Assembly: GCA_039931615.1 (NCBI GenBank) | Contig: JBDTRR010000031.1 | Span: 3,843-67,842, forward strand | Length of the DNA stretch: 64,000 nt | Reading direction: 5' to 3' | From: JAHFUI01 sp039931615 | GTDB lineage: Bacteria > Acidobacteriota > Vicinamibacteria > Vicinamibacterales > CAVVIG01 | Part shown: positions 16,803-24,642 of the stretch, piece by piece | Numbering within the stretch: position 1 is the stretch's first letter | Layout: every line of letters starts with the position of its first letter | Notes under the pieces: generated by a model | What the model saw: the letters and a program-made list of their open reading frames with translations, nothing else | Database searches by the model: none | What the model was told of the DNA's origin: nothing | Position numbers and translations under genes: made by a program

Positions 16803-16808
16803 TATAAT
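16803..16808 (+). promoter_or_regulatory. Consensus -10 box for the RibD-like gene
   Basis: Perfect TATAAT, 11 nt before the ATG at 16820. No good -35 is seen. Transcription would begin about 5 nt before the start codon, an almost leaderless message. Confidence 0.55.
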
Positions 16809-16819
16809 CGTAGCGACGC

Positions 16820-17806
16820 ATGCCACTCACCAACGACACCGGCCGCGCGACGCCCGGGTGCCAGTCGCCGGCCGATGCCGCCTGGAGCCTGGTGCTGGCG
16901 GCCGCAGGAGACGCCGATCGAGTGGCGGCGGCCGGCCAGTCCGCCGCGTTCGCACTCGCTGGCGACGGCGCCTTGCAGTCCGTGCCGGCCGGACATCCCG
17001 ATGCGCTGGTGGGGTGGCAACCGGGCGCCGGCTGGGCCGTCATGCTGGCGGGGGGCGATCCCCGCCATGCCCTGCTCGATCTCTACCTGCCGATCTGCAG
17101 CGCGACCGCGGCCGCCCCGATCACGATCGGTCATCTCGGCCAGAGCCTGGACGGATTCATCGCCACGCACGCCGGCGACTCCCAATTCGTCACCGGCCCG
17201 GAGAACATCCTGCATCTGCACCGGATGCGGGCGCTCTGCGACGCGGTCGTCGTCGGCGCCGGCACCGTGGCCGCCGACGATCCACAGCTGAATACCCGCC
17301 TGGTCACCGGCCCGAGTCCGATGCGCGTCGTCTTCGATCCGGCGCGCCGCCTGTCTTCGGGCTACCGGGTGTTCTCGGACGGCCTGGCGCCGACGCTGTA
17401 CGCCTGCGCCCGGTCGCTCGTCACCGCCGGCGAAACCCACGTCGGCGCCGCGGCCATCGTCCCGCTCGACGACCAGGGCGAGGTCAGTGTCGGGCAGCTG
17501 ATGCGACTTCTCCGCCAGCGCGGCTGCCGGCGGATCTTCGTCGAAGGCGGCGGCGTCACCGTCTCGGCATTTCTCGAGGCCAATCTGCTCGATCGGCTGC
17601 ACGTCGCCGTCGCCCCGCTGATCATCGGCGACGGCCGGCCGGCCATCCGCCTGCCGGCGCGCGCAGTCCTGAGCGACTGCCATCGCCCGCGCTATCGCGT
17701 GTTCCGGATGGGCGGCGACGTGCTGTTCGACTGCGATCTGACATCGGCGGGCATCGAGGCCGATGAGACGATGACCGAGACGCCACAGGTCAGTCGCATC
17801 ATCTGA
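16820..17806 (+). CDS. RibD C-terminal-type (dihydrofolate-reductase-fold) reductase
   Basis: 328 residues. The C-terminal two thirds match the RibD reductase domain: IGHLGQSLDGFIAT, AVVVGAGTVAADDPQLNTRL and RRIFVEGGGVTVSAFLEANL followed by IIGDGRPA. In riboflavin synthesis this domain reduces the ribosylamino side chain to ribitylamino with NADPH. The N-terminal about 95 residues are not the cytidine-deaminase domain of full RibD: the HAE and PCxxxG zinc motifs are absent, and I do not recognise the region. It begins a 10-kb group that also contains GTP cyclohydrolase II, so it may act on the same pyrimidine product in a dedicated pathway. Confidence 0.82.
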   Translation: MPLTNDTGRATPGCQSPADAAWSLVLAAAGDADRVAAAGQSAAFALAGDGALQSVPAGHPDALVGWQPGAGWAVMLAGGDPRHALLDLYLPICSATAAAPITIGHLGQSLDGFIATHAGDSQFVTGPENILHLHRMRALCDAVVVGAGTVAADDPQLNTRLVTGPSPMRVVFDPARRLSSGYRVFSDGLAPTLYACARSLVTAGETHVGAAAIVPLDDQGEVSVGQLMRLLRQRGCRRIFVEGGGVTVSAFLEANLLDRLHVAVAPLIIGDGRPAIRLPARAVLSDCHRPRYRVFRMGGDVLFDCDLTSAGIEADETMTETPQVSRII

Positions 17807-17914
17807 AGACGTGGGGAACGTGCGGTGGAGCGACGGGTCACGAGCACGTCGCGTGCGTCACTGACGGCGGACACTACGGACGACCCGCCGCCGACAAAAA
17901 GCGAGCAACGCGCA

Positions 17915-17943
17915 CAAACCCGGAAAAGGGGTCGGGAGTCATT
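17915..17943. repeat. Possible decayed REP/IS terminus
   Basis: Within the 204-bp gap 17807-18010, an AAACCCGGAAAAGGGG box and GTCGGGAGTCATTTTC resemble the ends of REP-associated or IS200-like elements. No transposase is nearby. The rest of the gap shows nothing recognisable. Confidence 0.3.
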
Positions 17944-18010
17944 TTCAGGTTCTGCGTACTCGAGTGTTCTCCGGTTACAGTCCACTGAAGCCGGTCACGA
18001 CGTACGCGAT

Positions 18011-18727
18011 TTATCGTCCCTGCACGTCTTTCCGAATCGTCAGAAACAACCGCGCCCGGAAGTACCGGCCGATCAACGGCAGCGCGCCCAGGCCGTGCAG
18101 CGCCGATGCCGGATACAGATAGTGGGCGAGGTAGCGGACGCCGACATCCGTGAAGCCGCACTGCGCGAGCAGCGCCCGATGACCATCGACGCTGCGGACC
18201 GCGACGTGGCCCTCGATCTGCCTGAACACGCCAGACTCGCGCAGGCGCTCCATGAAATACTCCGCGTTCGGCGTATGCAGATACAACGATGCACCCGGCT
18301 TCAATGCGCCGTGAATGGCGCTGAAGATCCTGACGAACTGGTCGTCGTAGATGTGCTCGGAAAAATCGAGGGCGAACGCGGCGTCGAACTGGCCCGGATG
18401 TCCGGCGCAGAAATCGACCAGGTCGGCGCAGTGGAACGTCGCGTTCCGGATCCCCAGCCGGTCGCGTCGCTGCGCCGCGGCACGGACGAACTCCTGCGAG
18501 AAATCAACACCGTGGTACTCGCCAACGCGCGACCCGATCAGCTCGAGCAGGACGCCGTTGCCGCAGCCGAAATCGGCGACGACCTGGTTTCCCTGCAGCG
18601 CGAAGAACGGCACCATCCGCTGCATCCGCTGGACCGCATGCGCGTCGTACTGGTCGACATACGACTGGTCGTAGATCGCGCGCAGTTCCTCTTCGGATCG
18701 ACGCCCGGCCGGACCGCTGGTGGCCAT
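18011..18727 (-). CDS. Class I SAM-dependent methyltransferase
   Basis: 238 residues. VVADFGCGNGVLLEL is SAM motif I; GVDFSQEFV gives the acidic end of strand 2; AAFALDFSEHIYDDQF and LKPGASLYLHTPNAEYF are the later strands typical of Methyltransf_11/25 proteins. The substrate cannot be read from sequence. It is the last gene of the minus-strand run dehydrogenase - PTPS-like - GT4 - methyltransferase - FkbM - this gene, 21 nt after the FkbM stop, so it probably modifies the same product. Confidence 0.82.
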   Translation of the reverse strand: MATSGPAGRRSEEELRAIYDQSYVDQYDAHAVQRMQRMVPFFALQGNQVVADFGCGNGVLLELIGSRVGEYHGVDFSQEFVRAAAQRRDRLGIRNATFHCADLVDFCAGHPGQFDAAFALDFSEHIYDDQFVRIFSAIHGALKPGASLYLHTPNAEYFMERLRESGVFRQIEGHVAVRSVDGHRALLAQCGFTDVGVRYLAHYLYPASALHGLGALPLIGRYFRARLFLTIRKDVQGR

Positions 18728-18735
18728 GTTGGTAA

Positions 18736-18825
18736 GCGAGGCTCCGCCTCAAACCGCCGAGAGATGCGCGGCGCGTGCTGGCTCCGCCTCGCCAGCCGCA
18801 GCGTTGCTTTGCCCCGCCTCCGGCG
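18736..18825. repeat. Family C hairpin element overlapping a coding 3' end
   Basis: GCGAGGCTCCGCCTC head, central dyad and CCCCGCCTCCGGCGG tail as in the copies at 16054 and 16548. Most of it lies inside the FkbM methyltransferase frame, encoding about the last 25 residues and the TGA stop. Confidence 0.8.
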
Positions 18826-19567
18826 GAACCAGCCGGACATAGACGTCACCCGGGCGGCGCTGCGCCTCGGGCGTGCGGAGGCGGACGAGCAGTTCCTGCT
18901 CGTCGAGCCAGACACCTTCCGACAGCCGTGACGATTCGCCGACCGACCAGTTGAAGCGGTAGCTGCCCAGAGCGGCAAGACGCGCCAGACATTGCTGCAC
19001 GTGATCGAGCGCGCGCGGCAGATACTCGAACGACAACGCCGCCACCGGCTGGGCCAACCCGGCCAGGACCTCCGGCTCGGCCCCTTCGACGTCAATCTTG
19101 ATGAACGCCGGCACACCGAATCGCGCAATCAGCTGATCGATCGTCGTCATCTCGACGTCGACACGGCGGTTCCAGCGCACGCCCGCGAAGTCGGGGTCGC
19201 GCGACCGCGCGTCGCGCCAGGCTGGCGCGAGAGTGGTCACCGTCGGGGTGCGCTCGCTGATCGCCAGCGCCGCCCGCCCGGGCGCCGCGCCGGCCGCCGC
19301 CGCGACGATGTCGATGTCCGGCGAGCGCGCGAACAGCGCCCGCAGAACGGCGACAAAATCGGGCTGCGGCTCGATCGCCACGACATGGCAGCCGAGCGAG
19401 GCGAACGCCCGGACGCGATTGCCGACGTGCGCGCCGATGTCGAAGACGACGTCGCCGGGCCGGACGAACCCGGCGTAGAGGCGGCGCAGCCGGCGTTGCC
19501 GCAGCGGAATGGCGTGATAGATGGCGAGCGAACGGAGCAGGCCGACGGTGCGGTCGAGTCGACTCAT
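18749..19567 (-). CDS. FkbM-family methyltransferase
   Basis: 272 residues from ATG 19567, which overlaps the upstream TGA (ATGA). The frame is open further upstream but that part lies inside the neighbouring gene. RPGDVVFDIGAHVGNRVRAF is SAM motif I of FkbM proteins. VVAIEPQPDF, MTTIDQLI and FIKIDVEGAEPEVLAGL are the FkbM signatures. These usually O-methylate sugars or natural products. The C-terminal about 25 residues (from PPEAGQSN) are encoded by a family C repeat, so the original C-terminus was probably replaced. Confidence 0.86.
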   Translation of the reverse strand: MSRLDRTVGLLRSLAIYHAIPLRQRRLRRLYAGFVRPGDVVFDIGAHVGNRVRAFASLGCHVVAIEPQPDFVAVLRALFARSPDIDIVAAAAGAAPGRAALAISERTPTVTTLAPAWRDARSRDPDFAGVRWNRRVDVEMTTIDQLIARFGVPAFIKIDVEGAEPEVLAGLAQPVAALSFEYLPRALDHVQQCLARLAALGSYRFNWSVGESSRLSEGVWLDEQELLVRLRTPEAQRRPGDVYVRLVPPEAGQSNAAAGEAEPARAAHLSAV

Positions 19568-20484
19568 CGGCCGATGCGCCGTCCGGGCTCGACGTCTCCA
19601 GCGGCCGCCTCGTGCCCTGGCAGCCATGCCGCCAGATCCTCGTGGCCGACCGTCACCCGCGAGCGGCCGGCAGCCACATGCGCAAGCCGCCGCGCCAGCC
19701 AGCTGCCGACCAGGGCCTTCTGCTCCGGTGCAATCTCGGCGGCCGCCTCTGCCCATCCTTCGATCAGCTGCCGCTGCAGATCGCCCGCGTCAGGCGGCAG
19801 AATCCAGTCGCTGGCCGTCCGCTGCACCCGGTAGCCGACCGCCGAAAAGCAACGGGCGGCGGCGTCCGTCGCATCGGGGCCGGCCGCGGCGGCAAAGCCC
19901 TTGTCGGTCTTCTGATGACGGTTCATCAGCTGTCGAATCATGTCGTCTTCCGGCTCGGCGGGCGTGCAGTTCGATTGGCCGTTGTAGGTCAGCGCAAACA
20001 GCGCTGCCGCGCCACCCTCACGGCAGCGTTCGGCGAGCGCCCGCAGCCAGGGCTCGGAGACCAGGTCGAGCAGCGCGGAAGCGGTGACCAGCTGGCGGCC
20101 GGAGAAGATGGTGGCGTCGGTGAGCGTCCCGAGACCGAGGCGCCGCGTTTCCGACACCCGGCAGACGAAGCGGGCGCCGCGAATCGCCAGCCCTTCGGCC
20201 CCGACCGAGACGTCGAACGCGCGCGCGGCCGCCCACGCCGACATGCGTGCCGGCAGTTCTGCGAGCAGCACCGCGTCATGGTCGACCGCCAGCCAGTCCT
20301 GCTCGCCGGACAGCTGCTCGGCCAGGTAGCGGATATTGGATCCGGTGCCGGTGGCGAGATCGAGCACGCGCAGCGGACCGCGCCGTGGCAACACGGCCGC
20401 AAGCGCCTGAGTCAGCGGCACCGAGCGCGCCGCGACGTCGGCGGGCTCGCGCAGGGCCAGCCAGCTGGAGAGGGAGTCAACCAC
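19564..20484 (-). CDS. SAM-dependent methyltransferase-like protein
   Basis: 306 residues, GTG start overlapping the glycosyltransferase stop by 8 nt. LRVLDLATGTGSNIRYLAEQ is SAM motif I with AVDHDAVLL as the acidic end of strand 2. ASALLDLVSEPWL is followed by FALTYNG. The C-terminal half (from about residue 180) is diverged and may hold a substrate domain. Overlaps at both ends show translational coupling with GT4 and FkbM. Confidence 0.75.
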   Translation of the reverse strand: MVDSLSSWLALREPADVAARSVPLTQALAAVLPRRGPLRVLDLATGTGSNIRYLAEQLSGEQDWLAVDHDAVLLAELPARMSAWAAARAFDVSVGAEGLAIRGARFVCRVSETRRLGLGTLTDATIFSGRQLVTASALLDLVSEPWLRALAERCREGGAAALFALTYNGQSNCTPAEPEDDMIRQLMNRHQKTDKGFAAAAGPDATDAAARCFSAVGYRVQRTASDWILPPDAGDLQRQLIEGWAEAAAEIAPEQKALVGSWLARRLAHVAAGRSRVTVGHEDLAAWLPGHEAAAGDVEPGRRIGR

Positions 20485-21529
20485 GGGTCACGCGTTCCAG
20501 AGCTGCAGTCATTTTACTGAAGGTGCCGTCCCAGGTCGGCAGCCGCGTGCGGGCACGCCGCGCGCCCGCGGCCAGCCGCTCGTAGGTGGCCGGATCGCCG
20601 AGCACCCGCGAGAGCGCGCCGGCGAGCGCCGGCCCGTCCCCTGGCGGCACCAGCAAGCCGGCGTCGGCCCCGACCAGGTCGGCAATGGCCCCCGTCCTGG
20701 TGCTGATGACGGGCAGCCCGTGCGCCAGGGCTTCGGCGACGGCCATCCCGTAGGTCTCATGGAGAGTAGCCAGCACGAACAGGTCGGCCTTGTCGTAGAG
20801 GGCTTCGAGTCCGGCGGCATCGCACTCGCCGACCAGCTCGACCCGATCCGCCAGCCCGTCCTGGCACAACCGGGCCCGGAGCCCTGCCACGGACGGCGGA
20901 TGACGATCCAGGCTGCCGGCGCAGACCAGACGCCAGTGCCGATTCGGCACCGCGGCCAGCGCACGGCTCAAGATCTCGTGGCCCTTACCCGGGTTGACCG
21001 TCGCCACGCAGAGGAGCTGCATTGGCGATCGTCGGGAGCCGCGGGCCAGCGCGGCGCGATCCGTGCCCGGCTCAACGACCACGATTCGATCGGCGTCGAC
21101 ACCATATCCGACCAACGCGTCGACGGTGGCGCGGCCGGTCGCCAGGACCAGTGCCGCGGCCGCGAGCGCACGCTGCTCGCTCGCCTGCAGTCGGGCGGCC
21201 GTCTCCCGATCGAGACCGATCTCCTCGGCCAGCGGCAGGTGCACCAGCGCGACGATGCGCAGGCGGGCGGCTTCCCTCTCGATCTCGTCCGGCAGCGCGC
21301 CGAGTGCCAGGCCGTCGACCAGGACGGTCGAGCCGTCACCAACGGCGGCGAGGACACGAGCGGCGTGATCCCGTGCCGCCGGCGCCGGGAAGGGGAAGCT
21401 GCCGTCGAGCTCGTGCACCGCGACTGACCAGCCGCGCTCGCGCAGCCCGGAGACGACGCGCCGGTCGAACTCGTAGCCGCCGGTCCGGCCCTCGATCGAG
21501 CCCGGCACGATGACGACGAGCGAGCTCAT
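20477..21529 (-). CDS. Family 4-type glycosyltransferase
   Basis: 350 residues, GT-B fold. The N-terminal domain starts SSLVVIVPGSIEGRTGGYEF with its glycine-rich acceptor loop. The C-terminal domain has LLCVATVNPGKGHEIL, VELVGECDAAGLEALYDKAD and the EX7E motif in ETYGMAVAEALAHGLPVIST. Transfers a sugar from a nucleotide donor with retention. ATG 21529 overlaps the stop of the PTPS-like gene (ATGA), so the two are translated together. The acceptor is unknown; operon context suggests a pterin- or pyrimidine-type aglycone (inference). Confidence 0.87.
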   Translation of the reverse strand: MSSLVVIVPGSIEGRTGGYEFDRRVVSGLRERGWSVAVHELDGSFPFPAPAARDHAARVLAAVGDGSTVLVDGLALGALPDEIEREAARLRIVALVHLPLAEEIGLDRETAARLQASEQRALAAAALVLATGRATVDALVGYGVDADRIVVVEPGTDRAALARGSRRSPMQLLCVATVNPGKGHEILSRALAAVPNRHWRLVCAGSLDRHPPSVAGLRARLCQDGLADRVELVGECDAAGLEALYDKADLFVLATLHETYGMAVAEALAHGLPVISTRTGAIADLVGADAGLLVPPGDGPALAGALSRVLGDPATYERLAAGARRARTRLPTWDGTFSKMTAALERVTRG

Positions 21530-21945
21530 ACCTCCAGCGAACGGCGCTCGATCGGTCCCTCGAACGCCGCCCACGCCACGTGCGATTCGTGCAGCGTGAC
21601 GCGGAGGCTCTCGACGAAGCCGGCCGACGGACCGAGCTCGCCGCGCTCGATCGCGCCGGCGAGCCCCTCGAAGATCGCCCGCGCCAGGAACTCGGTCGAG
21701 GTGTTGCGGCCCTTGAAGGCGTCGATATCGTCGAGGTTCCGATAGTTCAGCGCCGCGAGCACCGTCTTCAGCGCCTCGGCCGCCCGGCCGATGTCGACGA
21801 CAATCCCGTCGGCGTCGAGGGCGCGGCGGCGGAACTCGGCGTCAACGACATAAGTGGCGCCGTGCAGCCGCTGAGCCGGGCCGAAGACGTCGCCGGTGAA
21901 GCTGTGCGCGATCATGAAGTGGTCGCGAACGCAAACGCTATACAT
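21526..21945 (-). CDS. 6-pyruvoyl-tetrahydropterin synthase (T-fold) homologue lacking catalytic residues
   Basis: 139 residues, the length of QueD/PTPS. His14 (IAHSF) and His28 (RLHGATY) match two of the three QueD zinc ligands, but the third His is Ala30. The catalytic Cys is Ala24, and the Asp-His pair of LDHHYLND is Asn67-Tyr68. The C-terminal Glu is kept (LHESHVAW). It is therefore unlikely to catalyse the 6-pyruvoyl or 6-carboxy tetrahydropterin reaction, and may bind a related pterin/pyrimidine or do other chemistry. GAGGGAG precedes the ATG. Coupled by ATGA to the glycosyltransferase. Confidence 0.83.
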   Translation of the reverse strand: MYSVCVRDHFMIAHSFTGDVFGPAQRLHGATYVVDAEFRRRALDADGIVVDIGRAAEALKTVLAALNYRNLDDIDAFKGRNTSTEFLARAIFEGLAGAIERGELGPSAGFVESLRVTLHESHVAWAAFEGPIERRSLEV

Positions 21946-21967
21946 CCAAGGCTCCCTCGTCGGGGTC

Positions 21968-22075
21968 GAGTGTGTCGTGTTTTCGTGTGTCGTGTTTTCG
22001 TGTGTCGTGTTTCGTGTGTCGTGATTTCGTGGCCTCCGTGGCCCTTCGTGCTTTCGTGGCGTGGCCTTTCAGATC
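21968..22075. repeat. CGTGTTTT/CGTGTGT tandem tract (family B)
   Basis: About six imperfect copies of a GTGTGTCGTGTTTTC-like unit, decaying into CGTGGCCTCCGTGGCCCTTCGTG. It separates the dehydrogenase from the PTPS-like gene, the only long gap in this operon. Confidence 0.75.
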
Positions 22076-23051
22076 ATGGCCCGTAACGGATCCGATGGCA
22101 CAGCGTATCGCCCGGCTGCGACGCGATCTCGGCCATCACGCTCGGCATCGCCTCGAACTCGCTCTCCCCGGTGATCAGACCATCCAGCGCCGCATCCGCC
22201 AGCAGGGTCAGCGCCAGGCGCATCCGCCGGCGCGTATCCCAGCGCGTCCGCTGCGATCGCGCGACGGCGCCGACCTGCGACGATTTCAGCGTCAAGCGGC
22301 GCGAGTGAAACGTCTGGCCGAGCGCGATCGGCACCTCGCGATCGCCGTACCAGCTCAACTCGGTGATGGTCGCCTCGAAGCCGGCGACGCGCAGCGCCAG
22401 CTCGAGCCCCGCCGGCGATCCGCTCGAATGGATGACCACATCGGCCCCCTCCAGGGCCTGCTCCGGCCGGGCAAACCCGACCCCCAGTGCCTGCGCGATC
22501 GCGGCGCGGTGCGGGTTGGTGTCGACGAGCTGAACCTCGCAGCCGGCGATGCGGCCCGCCAGCCACGCCGTCAGACAGCCGACGGTGCCGCCACCAATGA
22601 CCGTCACCCGATCGCCGATCTGCGGCGCCGCATCCCAGATCCCGTTGATCGCCGTCTCGAGATTGGCCGCCAGCACGGCGCGCCCCGGCGGGACGTCGTC
22701 TGGCAGCGGGTGGACCGCCGCCGCCGGCACGACATAGCGCGTCTGATGCGGGTACAGCACGAAGACATGGCGTCCCTGCAGCTCTTTCGGACCACGCTCG
22801 ACCTGTCCCACGCTGGCATAGCCGTATTTGATCGGACCGGGAAAATCGCCGGCCTGGAACGGCGCGCGCATCCGGCCGTATTCGCTGACCGGCACGCGGC
22901 CGCGGAAGACGAGCGCCTCGGTCCCGCGGCTGATGCCGCTGAAGATCGCGCGGACCGTGACATCGGTCGGCGCTGGCGCCGGCAGCTTCTCGTCGCGAAT
23001 CTCTCCCCGGCCAGGGGTGGTAATCCAGAATGCCCGGTTGTGCTCAGCCAT
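22074..23051 (-). CDS. MDR-family dehydrogenase without canonical zinc ligands
   Basis: 325 residues; medium-chain dehydrogenase/reductase fold. The Rossmann motif VTVIGGGTVGCLTAWLAG lies near residue 145, followed by VQLVDTNPHR. In the catalytic domain the usual GxCGTD reads SGISRGTE and the GHE His is Tyr (KYGYASVG), so the catalytic zinc is probably absent. This pattern resembles the BchC-like branch. ATG 23051 is preferred to an upstream GTG at 23060. First gene of the minus-strand operon; it would oxidise or reduce an intermediate or sugar of the pathway. Confidence 0.8.
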   Translation of the reverse strand: MAEHNRAFWITTPGRGEIRDEKLPAPAPTDVTVRAIFSGISRGTEALVFRGRVPVSEYGRMRAPFQAGDFPGPIKYGYASVGQVERGPKELQGRHVFVLYPHQTRYVVPAAAVHPLPDDVPPGRAVLAANLETAINGIWDAAPQIGDRVTVIGGGTVGCLTAWLAGRIAGCEVQLVDTNPHRAAIAQALGVGFARPEQALEGADVVIHSSGSPAGLELALRVAGFEATITELSWYGDREVPIALGQTFHSRRLTLKSSQVGAVARSQRTRWDTRRRMRLALTLLADAALDGLITGESEFEAMPSVMAEIASQPGDTLCHRIRYGP

Positions 23052-23070
23052 GCGCCACAAGTGCAGGAGC

Positions 23071-23076
23071 TACAAT
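23071..23076 (+). promoter_or_regulatory. Candidate -10 box for the CDP-alcohol phosphatidyltransferase gene
   Basis: TACAAT in the 45-bp divergent gap, 20 nt before ATG 23097. No clear -35. Confidence 0.4.
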
Positions 23077-23096
23077 GCCATAATTCCCAGGACTTG

Positions 23097-23927
23097 ATGA
23101 TCTTCCACTGGCAGCTCCCGGATGGTCCGCTGCGCTCCAGCGTGGCGTGGAGCTTCGCGCCCGCCATCCTCGGCCTCGCCGGCGTCGCCATCGCTTCCCA
23201 GGCGGCTCTCGATCTCAGCTCCCTGTATCCCTTGAAAGCCGCGGGTGTGTTCGCCGCCGGATCGGCGGTCGCCATCGGGCTGGTCGGTGCGCATCATCCG
23301 TTCGACCGCTTCGGACCGGGCAACACGACCACGATGATTCGGGCCGGGCTGGTGGCGCTGATGACCAGCCTGATCGCCGAACCAGGGGTTCCGATGGTCG
23401 CCGTCAGCGCCGCCGCCCTCGGCCTTGTCGCCACCGCACTGGACGGCGTCGATGGCTGGCTCGCCCGGCGAACGGGGATGACGAGCGCCTTCGGCGCCCG
23501 GTTCGACATGGAAACCGATGTGTTCCTGGTGCTGGCGCTGTCGGTGCTGGCGTGGCAGTTCGGCAAGGCCGGCGTGTGGGTGCTGCTCTGCGGGCTGATG
23601 CGCTACGGGTTTGTCGCGGGCGGCTGGCTCTGGCCGTGGCTGCGAGGTCCGCTGCCCGCGACCCGGCGCGGAAAGACCATCTGCGTCGTCCAGTTCGTCG
23701 GCCTCAGCCTGACGATTGTCCCGGCGGTCGAGCCGCGGTGGAGCGCCCCGGTGGCCGCCGTGACGCTGGCGGCGCTGGTCTACTCGTTCGGAGTTGACGT
23801 GCTGCGGCTAAGGCGAGGGGCGCGCGGGGTAGGAGCGTCGTCGCGAAGGCTCGCAGATTCGTACGTGGGGTCCGGCTTTAGCCGGACCTTGGGAGGTCCG
23901 CCTGAAGGCGGACCCCACGTACGATGA
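23097..23927 (+). CDS. CDP-alcohol phosphatidyltransferase family membrane enzyme
   Basis: 276 residues, five or six membrane helices. The family motif Dx2DGx2ARx8Gx3Dx3D is perfectly matched from LDGVDGWLARR to DMETD (about residues 117-142), including all four catalytic Asp. Such enzymes transfer a phospho-alcohol from a CDP-alcohol to a second alcohol in the membrane. The frame extends over 1 kb upstream but only ATG 23097 starts the homologous part. The last about 20 residues (from YVGSGFSR) are encoded by a palindromic repeat that also abuts the TGA. Between the divergent dehydrogenase and ribA. Confidence 0.85.
   Translation: MIFHWQLPDGPLRSSVAWSFAPAILGLAGVAIASQAALDLSSLYPLKAAGVFAAGSAVAIGLVGAHHPFDRFGPGNTTTMIRAGLVALMTSLIAEPGVPMVAVSAAALGLVATALDGVDGWLARRTGMTSAFGARFDMETDVFLVLALSVLAWQFGKAGVWVLLCGLMRYGFVAGGWLWPWLRGPLPATRRGKTICVVQFVGLSLTIVPAVEPRWSAPVAAVTLAALVYSFGVDVLRLRRGARGVGASSRRLADSYVGSGFSRTLGGPPEGGPHVR
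23861..23922. repeat. GTACGTGGGG palindromic element (family D)
   Basis: 62-bp element with outer arms GTACGTGGGGTCCG / CGGACCCCACGTAC and inner hairpins TCCGGCTTTAGCCGGA and GTCCGCCTGAAGGCGGAC. It lies inside the 3' end of the CDP-alcohol transferase gene. Confidence 0.88.
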
Positions 23928-23936
23928 GAAAATGCA

Positions 23937-24587
23937 CTACACCGACGACAGCAGATGGCCCAGTTTGTCTTTCTTGGTCTTCAGATACCGCCGGCTGAAC
24001 TCGGACGCGGGAATCTCGATCGGCAGCCGCTCGCTCACCAGGAGGCCGTCGCCGGTGACGCCGTCGAACTTCTTCGGGTTGTTGCTGAGCAGCCGAATCG
24101 ATCGGACCCCCAAATCGCGCAGCATCTGGACGCCCATCCGGTAGTCACGCGTGTCCGCCGGAAAGCCGAGCCGCTCGTTGGCTTCGACCGTATCGCATCC
24201 CTGGTCCTGCAGCGCGTAAGCGCGAATCTTGTTCGCCAGGCCGATCCCCCGGCCTTCCTGATTCATGTACAGCACGACGCCGCGTCCCTCGGCGCCGATC
24301 CGCCGCATCGCGGTATCGAGCTGGGCGCCGCAGTCGCAGCGGGCCGAGTGGAACACGTCGCCTGTCAGGCAGGCCGAATGGACGCGCGCGAGCACGCCTT
24401 CGCCGTTGCCCATCTCTCCGCACACCAGCGCCGTGTGCGTCTCGCCGTCGATCGGATTTTCGTAGACGTGAATCTCGAACTCGCCGTATTCGGTCGGCAG
24501 CTTGGCCGTCGCGACGCAGACGACGGCGGGCTTGTCGGCGACCGCAGTCGACGCCTCGGATGCACGTGCCCGAAACCATTGAATCAT
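23937..24587 (-). CDS. ribA: GTP cyclohydrolase II
   Basis: 216 residues. Opens the GTP imidazole ring to give 2,5-diamino-6-ribosylamino-4-pyrimidinone 5'-phosphate, formate and pyrophosphate. LPTEYGEFEIHVYEN, the zinc Cys motif CLTGDVFHSARCDCG, YMNQEGRGIGLANKIRAYAL and RLLSNNPKKFDGV are all intact, so it should be active. No fused RibB domain. Start set at ATG 24587; the frame continues to 24758 but overlaps the divergent gene. It sits among sugar, methyl and membrane-transfer genes with no ribE/ribH nearby, which argues for a dedicated role rather than general riboflavin synthesis (inference). Confidence 0.92.
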   Translation of the reverse strand: MIQWFRARASEASTAVADKPAVVCVATAKLPTEYGEFEIHVYENPIDGETHTALVCGEMGNGEGVLARVHSACLTGDVFHSARCDCGAQLDTAMRRIGAEGRGVVLYMNQEGRGIGLANKIRAYALQDQGCDTVEANERLGFPADTRDYRMGVQMLRDLGVRSIRLLSNNPKKFDGVTGDGLLVSERLPIEIPASEFSRRYLKTKKDKLGHLLSSV

Positions 24588-24642
24588 GGAGGAATATATC
24601 GCTCTGTAACTTGCCAGGGGGTACTTGCTATCGTAGAGGGAC

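Noticed and set aside
21972..23096. Upstream extension of the CDP-alcohol transferase frame
   Set aside because: These codons are antisense to the dehydrogenase and pass through the CGTG repeat. Family similarity begins only at ATG 23097.
24582..24600. ATGGAGGAATATA near the ribA start considered as a ribosome site
   Set aside because: It reads as a Shine-Dalgarno only on the plus strand, where no gene starts at the right distance; ribA is on the minus strand.
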